Assembly (NCBI RefSeq): GCF_014930455.1
Contig: NZ_JAAIYO010000010.1
Coordinates: 124,001 to 188,000 of the forward strand
Direction of reading: 5' to 3'
Length of the DNA stretch: 64,000 nucleotides
Source of the DNA: Corallococcus soli
Lineage (GTDB): Bacteria; Myxococcota; Myxococcia; Myxococcales; Myxococcaceae
Shown piece after piece: positions 55,901 to 63,730 of the stretch. The notes beneath the pieces are model-generated. The model saw only the letters and a list, made by a program, of their open reading frames with translations. It made no database searches and had not been told where the DNA came from. Each line of letters begins with the position of its first letter. The first letter of the stretch is position 1. A program made the translations under genes and the position numbers.

Positions 55901-57272
55901 GGCACTTGCCTCGGAGACGTCCCCGTCCACCGAGGCTTCGCGAACCGAACTTCCCCAGGAGTTCGACGTCGCGCTGGTCACTGACGCGGAACCGCCTCCG
56001 TCAGCTCCGCCAGTCCTCGCGGCGGAACCCGTGAGCGCGGAGCCCGCCTCCAAGGCGCTCCCTGTCACCACGGAGCCCGAGTCCGCCTCCACGGCGCTCG
56101 ATACCTCCACGGCGAACTCCGAGCCCGTCTCCGAGGTGCTCCCCGTCACCACGGCGGAGTCCGAGTCCGCCTCCACGGCGCTCGATACCTCCACGGCGAA
56201 CTCCGAGCCCGTCTCCGAGGTGCTCCCCATCGCCACGGCGGAGTCCGAGCCTGCTTCCAAGGAACTCCCTGTCACCACTGCGGCGTCGGAGCCCGCCTCC
56301 ACGGCGCCCGCCGCCATGGTGCTGGAGCCCGAAGCCGTGGCCTCCGAGCCGGCTCAGGCCCTGGAGGACTCCCCCCGCGACACGGAGGCCCAGTCGCCCT
56401 CCGCCCCCGAGGACACCGCGCCACCGAAGCCGCGCCTCGTGGTCGCGCCCGCTCCGACTCCGGCGCGCGAGCGGACGCCCATCTCGCTCGACGACCTTCC
56501 CGCGTCCTCCGAAGAGCCCATGCAGCTCGCCTCCACCTGGGAGTTCGTGGGCTGGCAGGGCGGGGAAGGGGAGGGGCCCGTGGGCCACAGCGCGGAGACC
56601 ACCTGGGCGGACCGCGTGGTCGACCTGGAAGTCCCCGCCACCTCCACCCCGGCCACAAGCGAAGGGGGCGTGGCGCTGGCCTCCGCGTGGGAGTTCATGC
56701 AGCACCCCTGGCAGCCGCAGGCCTCCGAGTCGCTCGACACCGCCCAGGCCCTGCTCGCCGCCGCCAGCGCTTCCACCGACACGCCCCCGAACGGCCCCAC
56801 CGTCACGGCGGATCAGGTCCTCAGCGCGCTGGACACCGCGGACTCGCAGGGCATGGTCGGCAAGGTGCTGCTGGCCTACAGCGCGGGTCGCTTCCGCCGC
56901 GCCTTCCTGCTGGGAGACAGCTTCGGACTCGCGCGTGTTGGCCGCGCCTGGGGCCCGGGCAGCGAGCGCCCGGAGGTCACCGCGCTCAAGGTGGACCTGG
57001 ACGCGCCGTCGCTCCTCGCGTCCGCGCTGAAGGGCCCCAGCCCCAGCGTCTTCAACGCGCCGCAGGGCCCCCAGGACGAGGCCATCTTCTCCGCGCTGTG
57101 CGAGGCCGAGTCGCACCTGCTCGTCTTCCCACTGCACGCGCGCGGTCAGCCCGTGGCGTTCTTCGTCGCGGAGAACGGACCCGCTCCGGTGGAACTCGAC
57201 ATGCTGGAGGAGCTGGGCCGCATCGCCGACCGGGCCGTGGAGATCTGCACCCGTCTGCATCGCTTCCCGTGA
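52929..57272 (+). CDS. long Pro/Ala-rich protein with MshEN domain and GAF-like C-terminus
   Basis: A 1447-residue protein starting MADKLGITLVRKGLLTQAQLDQGL. Residues about 1-145 match the N-terminal (MshEN/GspE-N) domain of type II secretion and type IV pilus ATPases, which can bind cyclic di-GMP ('RLGTRLVELGFLDIETVGMVLGELTHFP', 'PLELQTTDALGFITGMRIVPYVTPELRL'). No ATPase domain follows. Instead about 1100 residues of Pro/Gly/Ala-rich, then acidic Ser/Glu-rich disordered sequence run to a globular C-terminal domain (about 1300-1447) of GAF-like look ('RFRRAFLLGDSF...VFPLHARGQPVAFFVAENG'). It is probably a regulator rather than a motor. It follows the polysaccharide priming gene after 120 bases. 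Confidence 0.85.
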   Translation: MADKLGITLVRKGLLTQAQLDQGLGVQLIHGGRLGTRLVELGFLDIETVGMVLGELTHFPVAMEADFDAVTEATLKLLTADQAEKHQAFPLAVEGRRLKVAMANPLELQTTDALGFITGMRIVPYVTPELRLFQYQARHYGIDRPHRALPAPAPVPIRRSVSVATVPLPPMPAPAAAAAPVRPEPQLPAMFGGLAPGQFLSDDSDDSAAEDAVPEIASASGLSFDSPEEEELPQIVMGEPVRPPPGNEAFRPGGVPMLEPARPPVIAPAPAAAAAPPVVTAQPPGMVVRQGGPPVLAGPGAPPAGPGGAPARAMPPPGAPGSPPPGMVARGAPGPVAARPPSAVGIPTVGKPPPPGMRAGPPGGPGPAMPPRPPGPPGAPLPPGMVRAGPPPGPGGMPPGMAPRPAPGAPPPGVAAPAGAGPVPPGPGRRPSSVTGIPVAGAPRPGGPPGAVPPNVAQGRPVGPPPGAPPRQGPPAGAPASVAQPRPGLAGPGGMPAAAVPGSAPVLAQGGAGGANALAASSAGGTQPAVAPMTAPAQGAASSPGGMQSAAVQAAPAQSGTNAIVGTPPGSASPTAAAQGGAGVIAGALSGASPGSSGQGGANVIAGTPPAPANGLSAPSVESVANTASRSGPVAGTPPVALAQGELGAAGSDALSDIADDWSFESAPGGASGGTSGVLVAASPAASALPRTEAGITNASPGAASKAQPPPLSDLVLEAELVEDEDDILIPESFDAEPESSPALAAAPSAKAPTPPAVLAGDALDSDILEDVDVTSSGLHEVPAPEVAEQGWDLFTEESPVSEAPALKDAATAEASLSLAAPIQAPSGDASSASHDGGLFEAMEFEDLPDAPPSDVREAAAPPAPAAVEVEEPVPAVLDASVFTAPPTSSEKEQLAQFDPWLSPDDAPVPATAGTPAPSEAVALPLEVTASPVVVAPTAQEVDADALEFSLAGELPRPPDILPPPAVAATESAEPWQVAAAPKAAAEPTETALASETSPSTEASRTELPQEFDVALVTDAEPPPSAPPVLAAEPVSAEPASKALPVTTEPESASTALDTSTANSEPVSEVLPVTTAESESASTALDTSTANSEPVSEVLPIATAESEPASKELPVTTAASEPASTAPAAMVLEPEAVASEPAQALEDSPRDTEAQSPSAPEDTAPPKPRLVVAPAPTPARERTPISLDDLPASSEEPMQLASTWEFVGWQGGEGEGPVGHSAETTWADRVVDLEVPATSTPATSEGGVALASAWEFMQHPWQPQASESLDTAQALLAAASASTDTPPNGPTVTADQVLSALDTADSQGMVGKVLLAYSAGRFRRAFLLGDSFGLARVGRAWGPGSERPEVTALKVDLDAPSLLASALKGPSPSVFNAPQGPQDEAIFSALCEAESHLLVFPLHARGQPVAFFVAENGPAPVELDMLEELGRIADRAVEICTRLHRFP
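56081..56248 (+). repeat. two tandem 84-bp units (28 residues each)
   Basis: 56081-56164 and 56165-56248 are near-identical and encode 'SASTALDTSTANSEPVSEVL' followed by a short variable end. Shorter related pieces flank them. In-frame expansion within the disordered part of the MshEN protein. Confidence 0.8.
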
Positions 57273-57374
57273 ACCCGCCGCACCGCTGAGAACACGAAGG
57301 GCCCCGGCGCCAACGCAGCGGCACCGGAGCCCCTCCCACCTTCATCCCCGGCGCCACCGCCGCGAAGGAGCGCC

Positions 57375-57405
57375 GGCGGTGCCCCCTCGGGAGGAGGGCA
57401 CCGCC
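57375..57405 (-). terminator. strong stem-loop between convergent genes
   Basis: GGCGGTGCCC (57375-57384) pairs perfectly with GGGCACCGCC (57396-57405); CCTC/GAGG in the loop extends it. It lies between the MshEN gene stop (57272) and the nrdJ stop (57416) and can serve both strands. A second weaker stem (57300s) lies nearby. No T tract. Confidence 0.6.
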
Positions 57406-57415
57406 GTCAGGCAAC

Positions 57416-60217
57416 CTAGCTGCAGCCGCTCGTGGTGCCGCAGTTCGCGCACTTGTAGCAGGCGCCGCTGCGCACGGTGATGGCGCCGCAGGTGTGGCAG
57501 GGCGGCGCGTCCGCCTGGTTCAGGTACGTGCTGCGCGAGCTGCTCATGGCGGACAGCTGCAACGTCTGCGCGGGCACCGTGGCCTGGGGCGCCTGCGCCG
57601 GACGGGCCTCCAGCACCGGCGTCACCTCCGCCTCGTCACCGCACGGCGCGGTGGGCAGGAACTTCAACGACAGCCACCGGAAGATGTAGTCGGTGATGGA
57701 CTTGGCGATGGGGATGTTCGGGTTGCCGGTGAAGCCGCTCGGCTCGTAGCGGGTGTGGCAGAACTTGTCGGCCAGCACCTGCATGGGCACGCCGTACTGG
57801 AGCGCCAGCGACACGCTGGTGGCGAAGCCGTCCATCAGGCCGCTCACCACCGAGCCCTCCTTCGCCATCACCACGAACAGCTCGCCCGGCGTGCCGTCCT
57901 CGTACATGCCCACCGTCAGGTAGCCCTCGTGGCCCCCGATGGAGAACTTGTGCGTGATGGACTGCCGCTCGTCCGGCAGCCGGCGCCGGTGCGCCTTGGG
58001 CTCGGGCGTCACCACGGGAACAGCCTCCGCCGCCACGCGCGGCGCGTCCTTGGGCTTGTCCTGGGAGGTGTTGAGCGGCTGCGTGCGCTTGCACCCGTCG
58101 CGGTACACGGCGACGGCCTTCAGGCCGCTCTTCCACGCCTCCAGGTAGGCTTTCTCGATGTCCTCCACCGTGGAGTCCGTGGGCATGTTCACGGTCTTGC
58201 TGATGGCGCCGGAGAGGAACGGCTGCGCCGCCGCCATCATCTCGATGTGGCCCATCCAGTGGATGCTGCGCTGGCCCTTGGACGGCTTGAACGCGCAGTC
58301 GAACACCGGCAGGTGCTCCGGCTTCAGGTGCGGCGCGCCCTCGATGGTGTCGTGCTTGTCCAGGTACGCGATGATGTCCTGCGCCTGCGTCTGGGGATAA
58401 CCCAGCTTCTCCAGCGCGAGCGGCACCGTCTGGTTGACGATCTTCAGCATGCCGCCGCCCACCAGCTTCTTGTACTTGATGAGCGCGATGTCCGGCTCGA
58501 TGCCGGTGGTGTCGCAGTCCATCATGAAGCCGATGGTGCCCGTGGGGGCCAGCACCGTCACCTGGCTGTTGCGGTAGCCGTGCTCCGTGCCGCCCGCCAG
58601 CGCGTCGTCCCATGCCTGCTTCTGCGCCTGGAGCAGCTCCGCGCTCACCCCGTCCGCCTGGAGCTGGTAGGCCGCCTTGCGGTGCTTGCGGATGACGCCC
58701 AGCATCGGCTCCGCGTTGTTGCCGTAGCCGGCGAACGCGCCCTGCTTCTGGGCGATGCGCGCGCTCGTGGCGTAGGCCTCGCCGCACATCAGGGACGTGA
58801 TGGCCGCCGCGTAGTTGCGGCCCGCGGGCGAGTCGTACGGCAGGCCCGTGGCCATCAGCAGCGCGCCCAGGTTCGCGTACCCCAGGCCCAGCGGGCGGTA
58901 GTCGTGGCTGTTCTTCGTGATGCGCTCGGTGGGGTAGCGGCTGAAGCCGACGATGATCTCCTGCGCCAGCAGCACCACCGACACCGCGTGCTTGAACGCG
59001 GCCACGTCGAAGCCGCCCTCCAGCGTGCGGAAGTGCATCAGGTTCAGCGACGCCAGGTTGCAGGCCGAGTCGTCCAGGAACATGTACTCGGAGCAGGGGT
59101 TGGACGCGTTGATGCGCGCCGTGCCGGAGCACGTGTGCCACGCGTTCACCGTGGTGTCGTACTGGAGGCCCGGGTCACCACACAGGTGCGCCGCCTCCGC
59201 GATCTCCCGGAACAGCTCCCGCGCCTTGTACGTCTCCATCACCTGGCCGTCGCGCACCGCGCGCGTCTGCCACGGGCCGTCGCTCACCACGGCCTTCATG
59301 AAGTCGTCCGTGACGCGCACGGAGTTGTTCGAGTTCTGGAAGTAGACCGACCCGTACGCCTCGCCGTTGAAGGACGGGTCGTAGCCCGCCTCGATGAGGG
59401 CCCAGGCCTTCTTCTCCTCGTTCGACTTGCAGCGGATGAACTCCAGGATGTCCGGGTGCTCGGCGTTGAGGATGACCATCTTCGCCGCGCGCCGCGTCTT
59501 GCCGCCGCTCTTGATGACGCCCGCGAACGCGTCGAAGCCGCGCATGAACGACACCGGGCCGGACGCCGTGCCGCCACCCGCGAGCAGCTCCTTGCTGCCG
59601 CGCACGGTGGACAGGTTGGTGCCCGTGCCGCTGCCGTACTTGAAGAGCATGCCTTCGGTGCGGGCCAGCCCCAGGATGGACTCCATGTTGTCGTCCACGC
59701 TGTTGATGAAGCACGCCGAGCACTGCGGGTGCTCCTCCACGCCCACGTTGAACCAGACGGGCGAATTGAAGGCCGCCTTCTGGCGCAGCAGCAGGTGCGT
59801 CAGCTCCGCGTGGAACGCCTCGCGGTCCACCGCCGACGCGAAGTAGTTCCCCTCCGTGCCCCAGCGGGTGAGGGTGTCCACCACGCGCGCCACCAGCTTG
59901 CGCACGCTCGTCTCACGCTCGGGCGTCCCGGGCGTGCCCCGGAAGTACTTCGACGCCACGACGTTCGTCGCCAGCATCGACCAGGACTTGGGGACTTCGA
60001 TGTCCTTCTGGTCGAAGACGACCTTGCCGTCCTCGCCCTTGATGCTCGCGCTGCGGTACTCCCACGCCAGCTCGTCCGCGGGGTCCACCCCGGGCGTCGT
60101 GAAGAAGCGCTCCACGGTCAGCCCCGTCGTCGTCGCCGTCGCCGCCTTCCCCTTCACCTTCGCCCCGCGACGCTCCTTGCCCCCCACCACCGCCTTACCG
60201 CCCAGTTCCTTCTCCAT
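57416..60217 (-). CDS. nrdJ: adenosylcobalamin-dependent (class II) ribonucleotide reductase
   Basis: NrdJ reduces ribonucleotides to deoxyribonucleotides with a B12-derived radical, with or without oxygen. ATG 60217 (MEKELGG) has TGGAGG nine bases upstream; GTG 60238 is a weaker alternative. Of 933 residues, the core shows 'HPQCSACFINSVDDNMESIL' (first redox Cys), 'NASNPCSEYMFLDDSACNLASLNL' (thiyl-radical Cys and Glu) and 'PTGTIGFMMDCDTTGIEPD'. A TSCPD-type domain ('GGHEGYLTVGMYEDGTPGELFVVMAKEGS') follows. The C-terminal Cys-rich tail 'CHTCGAITVRSGACYKCANCG' probably binds zinc. It is likely an essential or stationary-phase enzyme here. A promoter-like site is 200 bases upstream. Confidence 0.97.
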   Translation of the reverse strand: MEKELGGKAVVGGKERRGAKVKGKAATATTTGLTVERFFTTPGVDPADELAWEYRSASIKGEDGKVVFDQKDIEVPKSWSMLATNVVASKYFRGTPGTPERETSVRKLVARVVDTLTRWGTEGNYFASAVDREAFHAELTHLLLRQKAAFNSPVWFNVGVEEHPQCSACFINSVDDNMESILGLARTEGMLFKYGSGTGTNLSTVRGSKELLAGGGTASGPVSFMRGFDAFAGVIKSGGKTRRAAKMVILNAEHPDILEFIRCKSNEEKKAWALIEAGYDPSFNGEAYGSVYFQNSNNSVRVTDDFMKAVVSDGPWQTRAVRDGQVMETYKARELFREIAEAAHLCGDPGLQYDTTVNAWHTCSGTARINASNPCSEYMFLDDSACNLASLNLMHFRTLEGGFDVAAFKHAVSVVLLAQEIIVGFSRYPTERITKNSHDYRPLGLGYANLGALLMATGLPYDSPAGRNYAAAITSLMCGEAYATSARIAQKQGAFAGYGNNAEPMLGVIRKHRKAAYQLQADGVSAELLQAQKQAWDDALAGGTEHGYRNSQVTVLAPTGTIGFMMDCDTTGIEPDIALIKYKKLVGGGMLKIVNQTVPLALEKLGYPQTQAQDIIAYLDKHDTIEGAPHLKPEHLPVFDCAFKPSKGQRSIHWMGHIEMMAAAQPFLSGAISKTVNMPTDSTVEDIEKAYLEAWKSGLKAVAVYRDGCKRTQPLNTSQDKPKDAPRVAAEAVPVVTPEPKAHRRRLPDERQSITHKFSIGGHEGYLTVGMYEDGTPGELFVVMAKEGSVVSGLMDGFATSVSLALQYGVPMQVLADKFCHTRYEPSGFTGNPNIPIAKSITDYIFRWLSLKFLPTAPCGDEAEVTPVLEARPAQAPQATVPAQTLQLSAMSSSRSTYLNQADAPPCHTCGAITVRSGACYKCANCGTTSGCS

Positions 60218-60414
60218 GACGCCCACCTCCAGATTCACTGAGAGTACGGATGCGAAATTTGCAGAATCGCCAACGCCGCGAGATCCCAGGGGATCGGTTG
60301 ATCACCGAAGGACAGAAAGGGGCGACGTCCGGATGCATCAAGGAGGCAGGTTCCAGCGGTCCCGATGCTGGACTCCGGGCCCGGGCCTGACTGCCCTCCC
60401 GCCGGGCGGGCGGA

Positions 60415-60443
60415 TCCATATGATCGCTCACGGGGTCCGTCAA
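60415..60443 (-). promoter_or_regulatory. sigma-70-like promoter of nrdJ
   Basis: On the minus strand TTGACG (60438-60443) and TATGGA (60415-60420) are separated by exactly 17 bases. Transcription would begin near 60408 and leave a leader of about 190 bases before ATG 60217. The match is five of six and four of six to consensus. Confidence 0.55.
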
Positions 60444-60618
60444 ACATCACCTGCTCCCACCACAGATTGTATTCAAAATCCGCTTACACACTTCATTTTG
60501 GGGGTCCTTCGTCAGGCGAACACCCGGGGCGCTGCTCACCTGCGCAGGGGGTGTGGGCTTGACCCAAGGCTGATCTAGGAACCCCTCATGCCGGTGGCAA
60601 CCAATGCTTTGCTGGCAA

Positions 60619-60638
60619 TGTAGTGTCATGACACTACA
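60619..60638. promoter_or_regulatory. 20-bp perfect palindrome, probable operator
   Basis: TGTAGTGTCATGACACTACA is fully self-complementary with no spacer. It lies 176 bases upstream of the nrdJ -35 element and 194 bases upstream of the ferredoxin start. A dimeric regulator site is likely; it does not match the NrdR box I know. Confidence 0.55.
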
Positions 60639-60831
60639 AATTCAGGCTGGAGGGGGAGGGGCTTCGGCCAAGGGGTCGTGATCACTGGCGGATGTTTGCT
60701 GTCAGTCCGTGCGCCCAGCCTAGGGCCGGTCTCCCGCCGGGGCGAGGAAGGGGCGTGGCGGGAGGGCCTGGGACGGTCGGTTGCTGAACGGCGGCGTCGA
60801 TTTCGACGCCCGGCCGCGTTAGGAGGCCGAC

Positions 60832-61167
60832 ATGCCTCCTCCGTTCGAACGTCACGTCTTCGTCTGCACCAACCGCCGCCCGGACGGGAACCCCAAGGGT
60901 TGCTGCGCCACCAAGGGGGGGGAGGAGGTCCGCGCCGCCTTCAAGGCGGAGCTGGACAAGCGCGGACTCAAACGCGGCATGCGCGCCAACGCAGCGGGCT
61001 GCGTGGACACCTGCGCGTTCGGCGTCTCCGTGGTCGTCTACCCGGAGGGCACCTGGTACGGCGGCGTGAAGGTGGAGGACGTGCCCACCATCGTGGAGGA
61101 GCACCTGGTGCAGGGCCGCCCGGTGGAGCGGCTCCTGATGCCCTTCAACAAGAAGGCGGAGCGCTGA
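60832..61167 (+). CDS. thioredoxin-like [2Fe-2S] ferredoxin
   Basis: A 111-residue protein: 'RHVFVCTNRRPDGNPKGCCATKGG' then 'GMRANAAGCVDTCAFGVSVVVYPEGTWYGGV'. The Cys pattern (C..., CC, C...C) and the final 'GTWYGGV' strand match the thioredoxin-like 2Fe-2S ferredoxin family, also found as the NuoE-type fold. It carries electrons or may sense redox state; the partner is unknown. GGAGGC precedes the ATG. The divergent neighbour is nrdJ, so a role in electron delivery to it is possible but unproven. Confidence 0.9.
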   Translation: MPPPFERHVFVCTNRRPDGNPKGCCATKGGEEVRAAFKAELDKRGLKRGMRANAAGCVDTCAFGVSVVVYPEGTWYGGVKVEDVPTIVEEHLVQGRPVERLLMPFNKKAER

Positions 61168-61236
61168 AGGCGATTCCCCCGGGAGGGAACCGCCTCGCGC
61201 CCCGCCTCGGGGTTCCGCGATGCCTTGGGCCTTGGG

Positions 61237-61950
61237 CTAGCGGCGCTTGCCCAGCAGGCGCATCAACGACAGGAACAGGTTGATGAAGTCCAGGTAGAGC
61301 GTGAGCGCGCCGACGATGCTCACCGTCGCGGTGCTCTTGAAGCCGGTGCCCGCGTGGTACTCGCGCAGCTTCTGGATGTCGTACGCCGTGAGGCCCGCGA
61401 AGATGAGCACGCCCGCGCACGCGGTGACGAACGACACCGCGTCATTGCGCATGAACAGGTTCACGACGCCCGCGATGACGATGCCGATGAGGCCCATGTA
61501 GAGGAAGGTCTTCCAGCCGCTCAGGTCCTTCTTCGTGACGGTGCCATAGACGGCCATGGTGCCGTAGACGGCCGCGGTGATGAAGAACACCTGCGCGATG
61601 GAGCCCGCCGTGTAGATGAGAAAGAGCACGGACAGCGTCACGCCCGTCAAGGCCGAGTAGCCCAGGAAGAGCGCCGCGGCCACCGGGCCGGAGATGCGGG
61701 GCGCCAGGAACGACAGCGCCATCACCACGCCGAACTGCACCAGCAGGAGGCCCATGCGGTACTGCGCCACCGCCTGGAGCATCGCGGGGTTGGCCAGCGT
61801 CAACGCCGCCATGACGCCCGTGAGGGCCAGGCCCGCGAACATCCAGCCATGCACGCGCGTCATGAACGCGCGCTGCGACTCCTGCATCAGCACCGAGTCC
61901 ACTTCGCTCGCCCGCCCGCTGTGCCACCCACCAGAAGATTCCCACGCCAT
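61237..61950 (-). CDS. Bax inhibitor-1/YccA-family membrane protein
   Basis: A 237-residue protein with seven hydrophobic helices. It starts with a polar 30-residue tail, then 'QRAFMTRVHGWMFAGLALTGVMAAL'. 'LFLGYSALTGVTLSVLFLIYTAGSIAQVFFITAAVYGTMAVYG' and 'LIFAGLTAYDIQKLREY' are family signatures, including the Asp of 'TAYDIQ' linked to pH-dependent calcium leak in BsYetJ. The end 'ALTLYLDFINLFLSLMRLLGKRR' is typical. It sits in the inner membrane; the bacterial role is poorly known. It stands between unrelated genes, transcribed opposite to the ferredoxin. Confidence 0.94.
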   Translation of the reverse strand: MAWESSGGWHSGRASEVDSVLMQESQRAFMTRVHGWMFAGLALTGVMAALTLANPAMLQAVAQYRMGLLLVQFGVVMALSFLAPRISGPVAAALFLGYSALTGVTLSVLFLIYTAGSIAQVFFITAAVYGTMAVYGTVTKKDLSGWKTFLYMGLIGIVIAGVVNLFMRNDAVSFVTACAGVLIFAGLTAYDIQKLREYHAGTGFKSTATVSIVGALTLYLDFINLFLSLMRLLGKRR

Positions 61951-62028
61951 GTGCTTGCGTATCCTTTCGTGCCGGGACGGCTGCCCGGCCGCTCTGTGTC
62001 GATATAACGCGACCCTTGGGGGGACGCT

Positions 62029-63498
62029 CTAAAGGGCCTTCCAGGCCAACAAAAGCTTCGCGGCGACTTCCGTGGTGATGAGCGGCAGCACGCCCCCTCC
62101 GCCCACGATGTTGACGATCTCCGACATGGAGCCCCGGCACACCCCGCCCCAGGCGGGCTGCTTCGTCAGGCCCACCGACGCATAGGCCGAGTAGTCGACG
62201 AAGAACGACGTGGGCAGCACGCTGTTCTGCCCGCAGAGCAGGTGCTCCTCCGGCTGGGTGTCCACCACCTCCTGCACCACGAAGCCGCCGCCCTGGGTGT
62301 CCGCCGCCGCGCGCGCGCAGAGCTGCTCCCACGTCAGGGACTCGCCGTAGGCGCCCCGGGTGCGCTCCTCGTACGGCACCGTCCCCACGGAGCGGCCCAG
62401 GAACACCGCCTTGCCGCCGTAGTCCCACGCGCGCTTGAGCACGAAGCGCGCGGGCTCCCCGGCCACGCGCGCCACGATGTCGTCCACCTTCGCGCCGTCC
62501 GGGCCGGTGCCGGGGCCATGGCGGAAGGACCGCGTCCACGGCACCGCCGCGCGCACCGCCTCCAGCTCGTCCGGGGTGAGGCCCGCGCTGTCCGCGAGCG
62601 CGGGCTCCGTCAGTGCCTGCGACAGGAGCGCGAACGTCGTCTTCACCTCCACCTGCGAGGCGGGCGGGTTGAGGAACACCGCCTTCTTGCCGGGCACCGT
62701 GCCCAGGAAGTCCTCCACCCACGGGGCGGGGGACTGCTCCAGCCGGCGCACGAACAGGTGGCGGTAGACCAGGTCGTACGCCTTGCCCTTCACCGTGAAC
62801 GCGTCGTCGCCGGACACGTCCTCCGGGTGCACGATGTCCGCGTCCGCGCCGAACTCGCGGAAGCGCTCGCACAGCCAGCGCAGCTCCGTCACCTGCGCGT
62901 CGTTCTTGCGGCACAGCAGCGCCACCGTGTCCGGCAGCTTCCCGTCGCGCTCGGCCGCGTAGCCGTCCAGCAGCGCGCGGTAGAGCGCCAGCGCGTTGTT
63001 GCCGTTGAGCGTCTGGAGCGCCGCGAGCCCCTTCTCCGGGTAGCGCAGGTGCCGCGCGACCACTTCAATGAAGGTGCGCGCCGCGATGTCCGAATAGCCC
63101 TGCATGGCCGGGATGGTGGCGTTGACCTCCAGCGCCCAGGGGCGGCCCCCGGACACGAAGTAGTCCACGCGCGTCGTCGCCAGCGTGCGGCTCTGCTCCC
63201 AGGTGCGCTCGGCCAGCGCGCGCTCCAGGGGGGACAGCGAGCCGAGCAGCCGGTCCGGGTCCTCGCCCGCGAGCACCGCGCGCGCCATCTTCAGCGTGGC
63301 GGACGCCAGCTTCGCGGACAGCAGCGCGCGGCGTTTGATCTCCTCGGCGTCGAGGATGACGGGCGTGGCGGTGATGGGGATGGGCTGGGTGCTGCCATCC
63401 TGCTTCGTCACCGCGAGGCCGCGCTGGTAGGCCAGCTTCGCCAGCTCCGGTCCGAAATAGTGTGCCTGCCTGCGCAGGACATCCATGAACTCTTGCAC
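62029..63498 (-). CDS. hypothetical protein, probable ATP-grasp-like fold
   Basis: A 489-residue cytoplasmic protein from GTG 63498, or ATG 63486. 'TRVDYFVSGGRPWALEVNATIPAMQGYSDIA' looks like the metal-binding EVN strand of ATP-grasp enzymes. 'RFVLKRAWDYGGKAVFLGRSV' resembles their ATP-binding Lys-Gly loop, and 'GGFVVQEVVDTQPEEHLLCG' their E-V pair. The metal-binding motif comes before the ATP loop, the reverse of the usual order, as in circularly permuted ATP-grasp proteins. It would join a carboxylate to an amine or thiol; substrates are unknown. No partner gene is near. Fold call moderate, function open. Confidence 0.7.
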   Translation of the reverse strand: MQEFMDVLRRQAHYFGPELAKLAYQRGLAVTKQDGSTQPIPITATPVILDAEEIKRRALLSAKLASATLKMARAVLAGEDPDRLLGSLSPLERALAERTWEQSRTLATTRVDYFVSGGRPWALEVNATIPAMQGYSDIAARTFIEVVARHLRYPEKGLAALQTLNGNNALALYRALLDGYAAERDGKLPDTVALLCRKNDAQVTELRWLCERFREFGADADIVHPEDVSGDDAFTVKGKAYDLVYRHLFVRRLEQSPAPWVEDFLGTVPGKKAVFLNPPASQVEVKTTFALLSQALTEPALADSAGLTPDELEAVRAAVPWTRSFRHGPGTGPDGAKVDDIVARVAGEPARFVLKRAWDYGGKAVFLGRSVGTVPYEERTRGAYGESLTWEQLCARAAADTQGGGFVVQEVVDTQPEEHLLCGQNSVLPTSFFVDYSAYASVGLTKQPAWGGVCRGSMSEIVNIVGGGGVLPLITTEVAAKLLLAWKAL

Positions 63499-63730
63499 GC
63501 GCGGAACCTACGACCCCTGGGGCTCGTGGGTCCACAACCCGCGCCCCGCCACCCTGTTCCCCAGGCCGGCCTCCTGGAGGCAGACGTCCGGAGGGCGGCC
63601 GGGCGTGGGGCGGCCCCACCCCGGGAGGCCATGTCGCATTGGAGGACCCCAGGGCGCATCCGCTCCTGGCTTGCGCCCGGAGACGAGGTCGCTTAAAACA
63701 ACTCAGTTGCTTCTCTGCGATTGAGTGGAC

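Larger units (their letters stand above)
60218..60831. other. 614-bp noncoding region between nrdJ and the ferredoxin gene
   Basis: Nothing in this divergent intergenic stretch looks like a protein gene; the short frames are low-quality. It holds a sigma-70-like promoter for nrdJ with a leader of about 190 bases and a 20-bp perfect palindrome at 60619-60638. The part at 60450-60640 is AT-richer than the flanks, as expected for promoters. Confidence 0.6.

Noticed and set aside
57494-60241. A 915-residue plus-strand frame over nrdJ
   Set aside because: Composition (Val/Arg/His/Leu repeats) and complete overlap with a well-conserved nrdJ mark it as a shadow frame.
60240-60500. Cobalamin riboswitch in the nrdJ leader
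   Set aside because: On the minus strand 'ACCTGCC' near 60340-60355 recalls the B12 box, but the rest of the box and the conserved GCCACTG core are not found.
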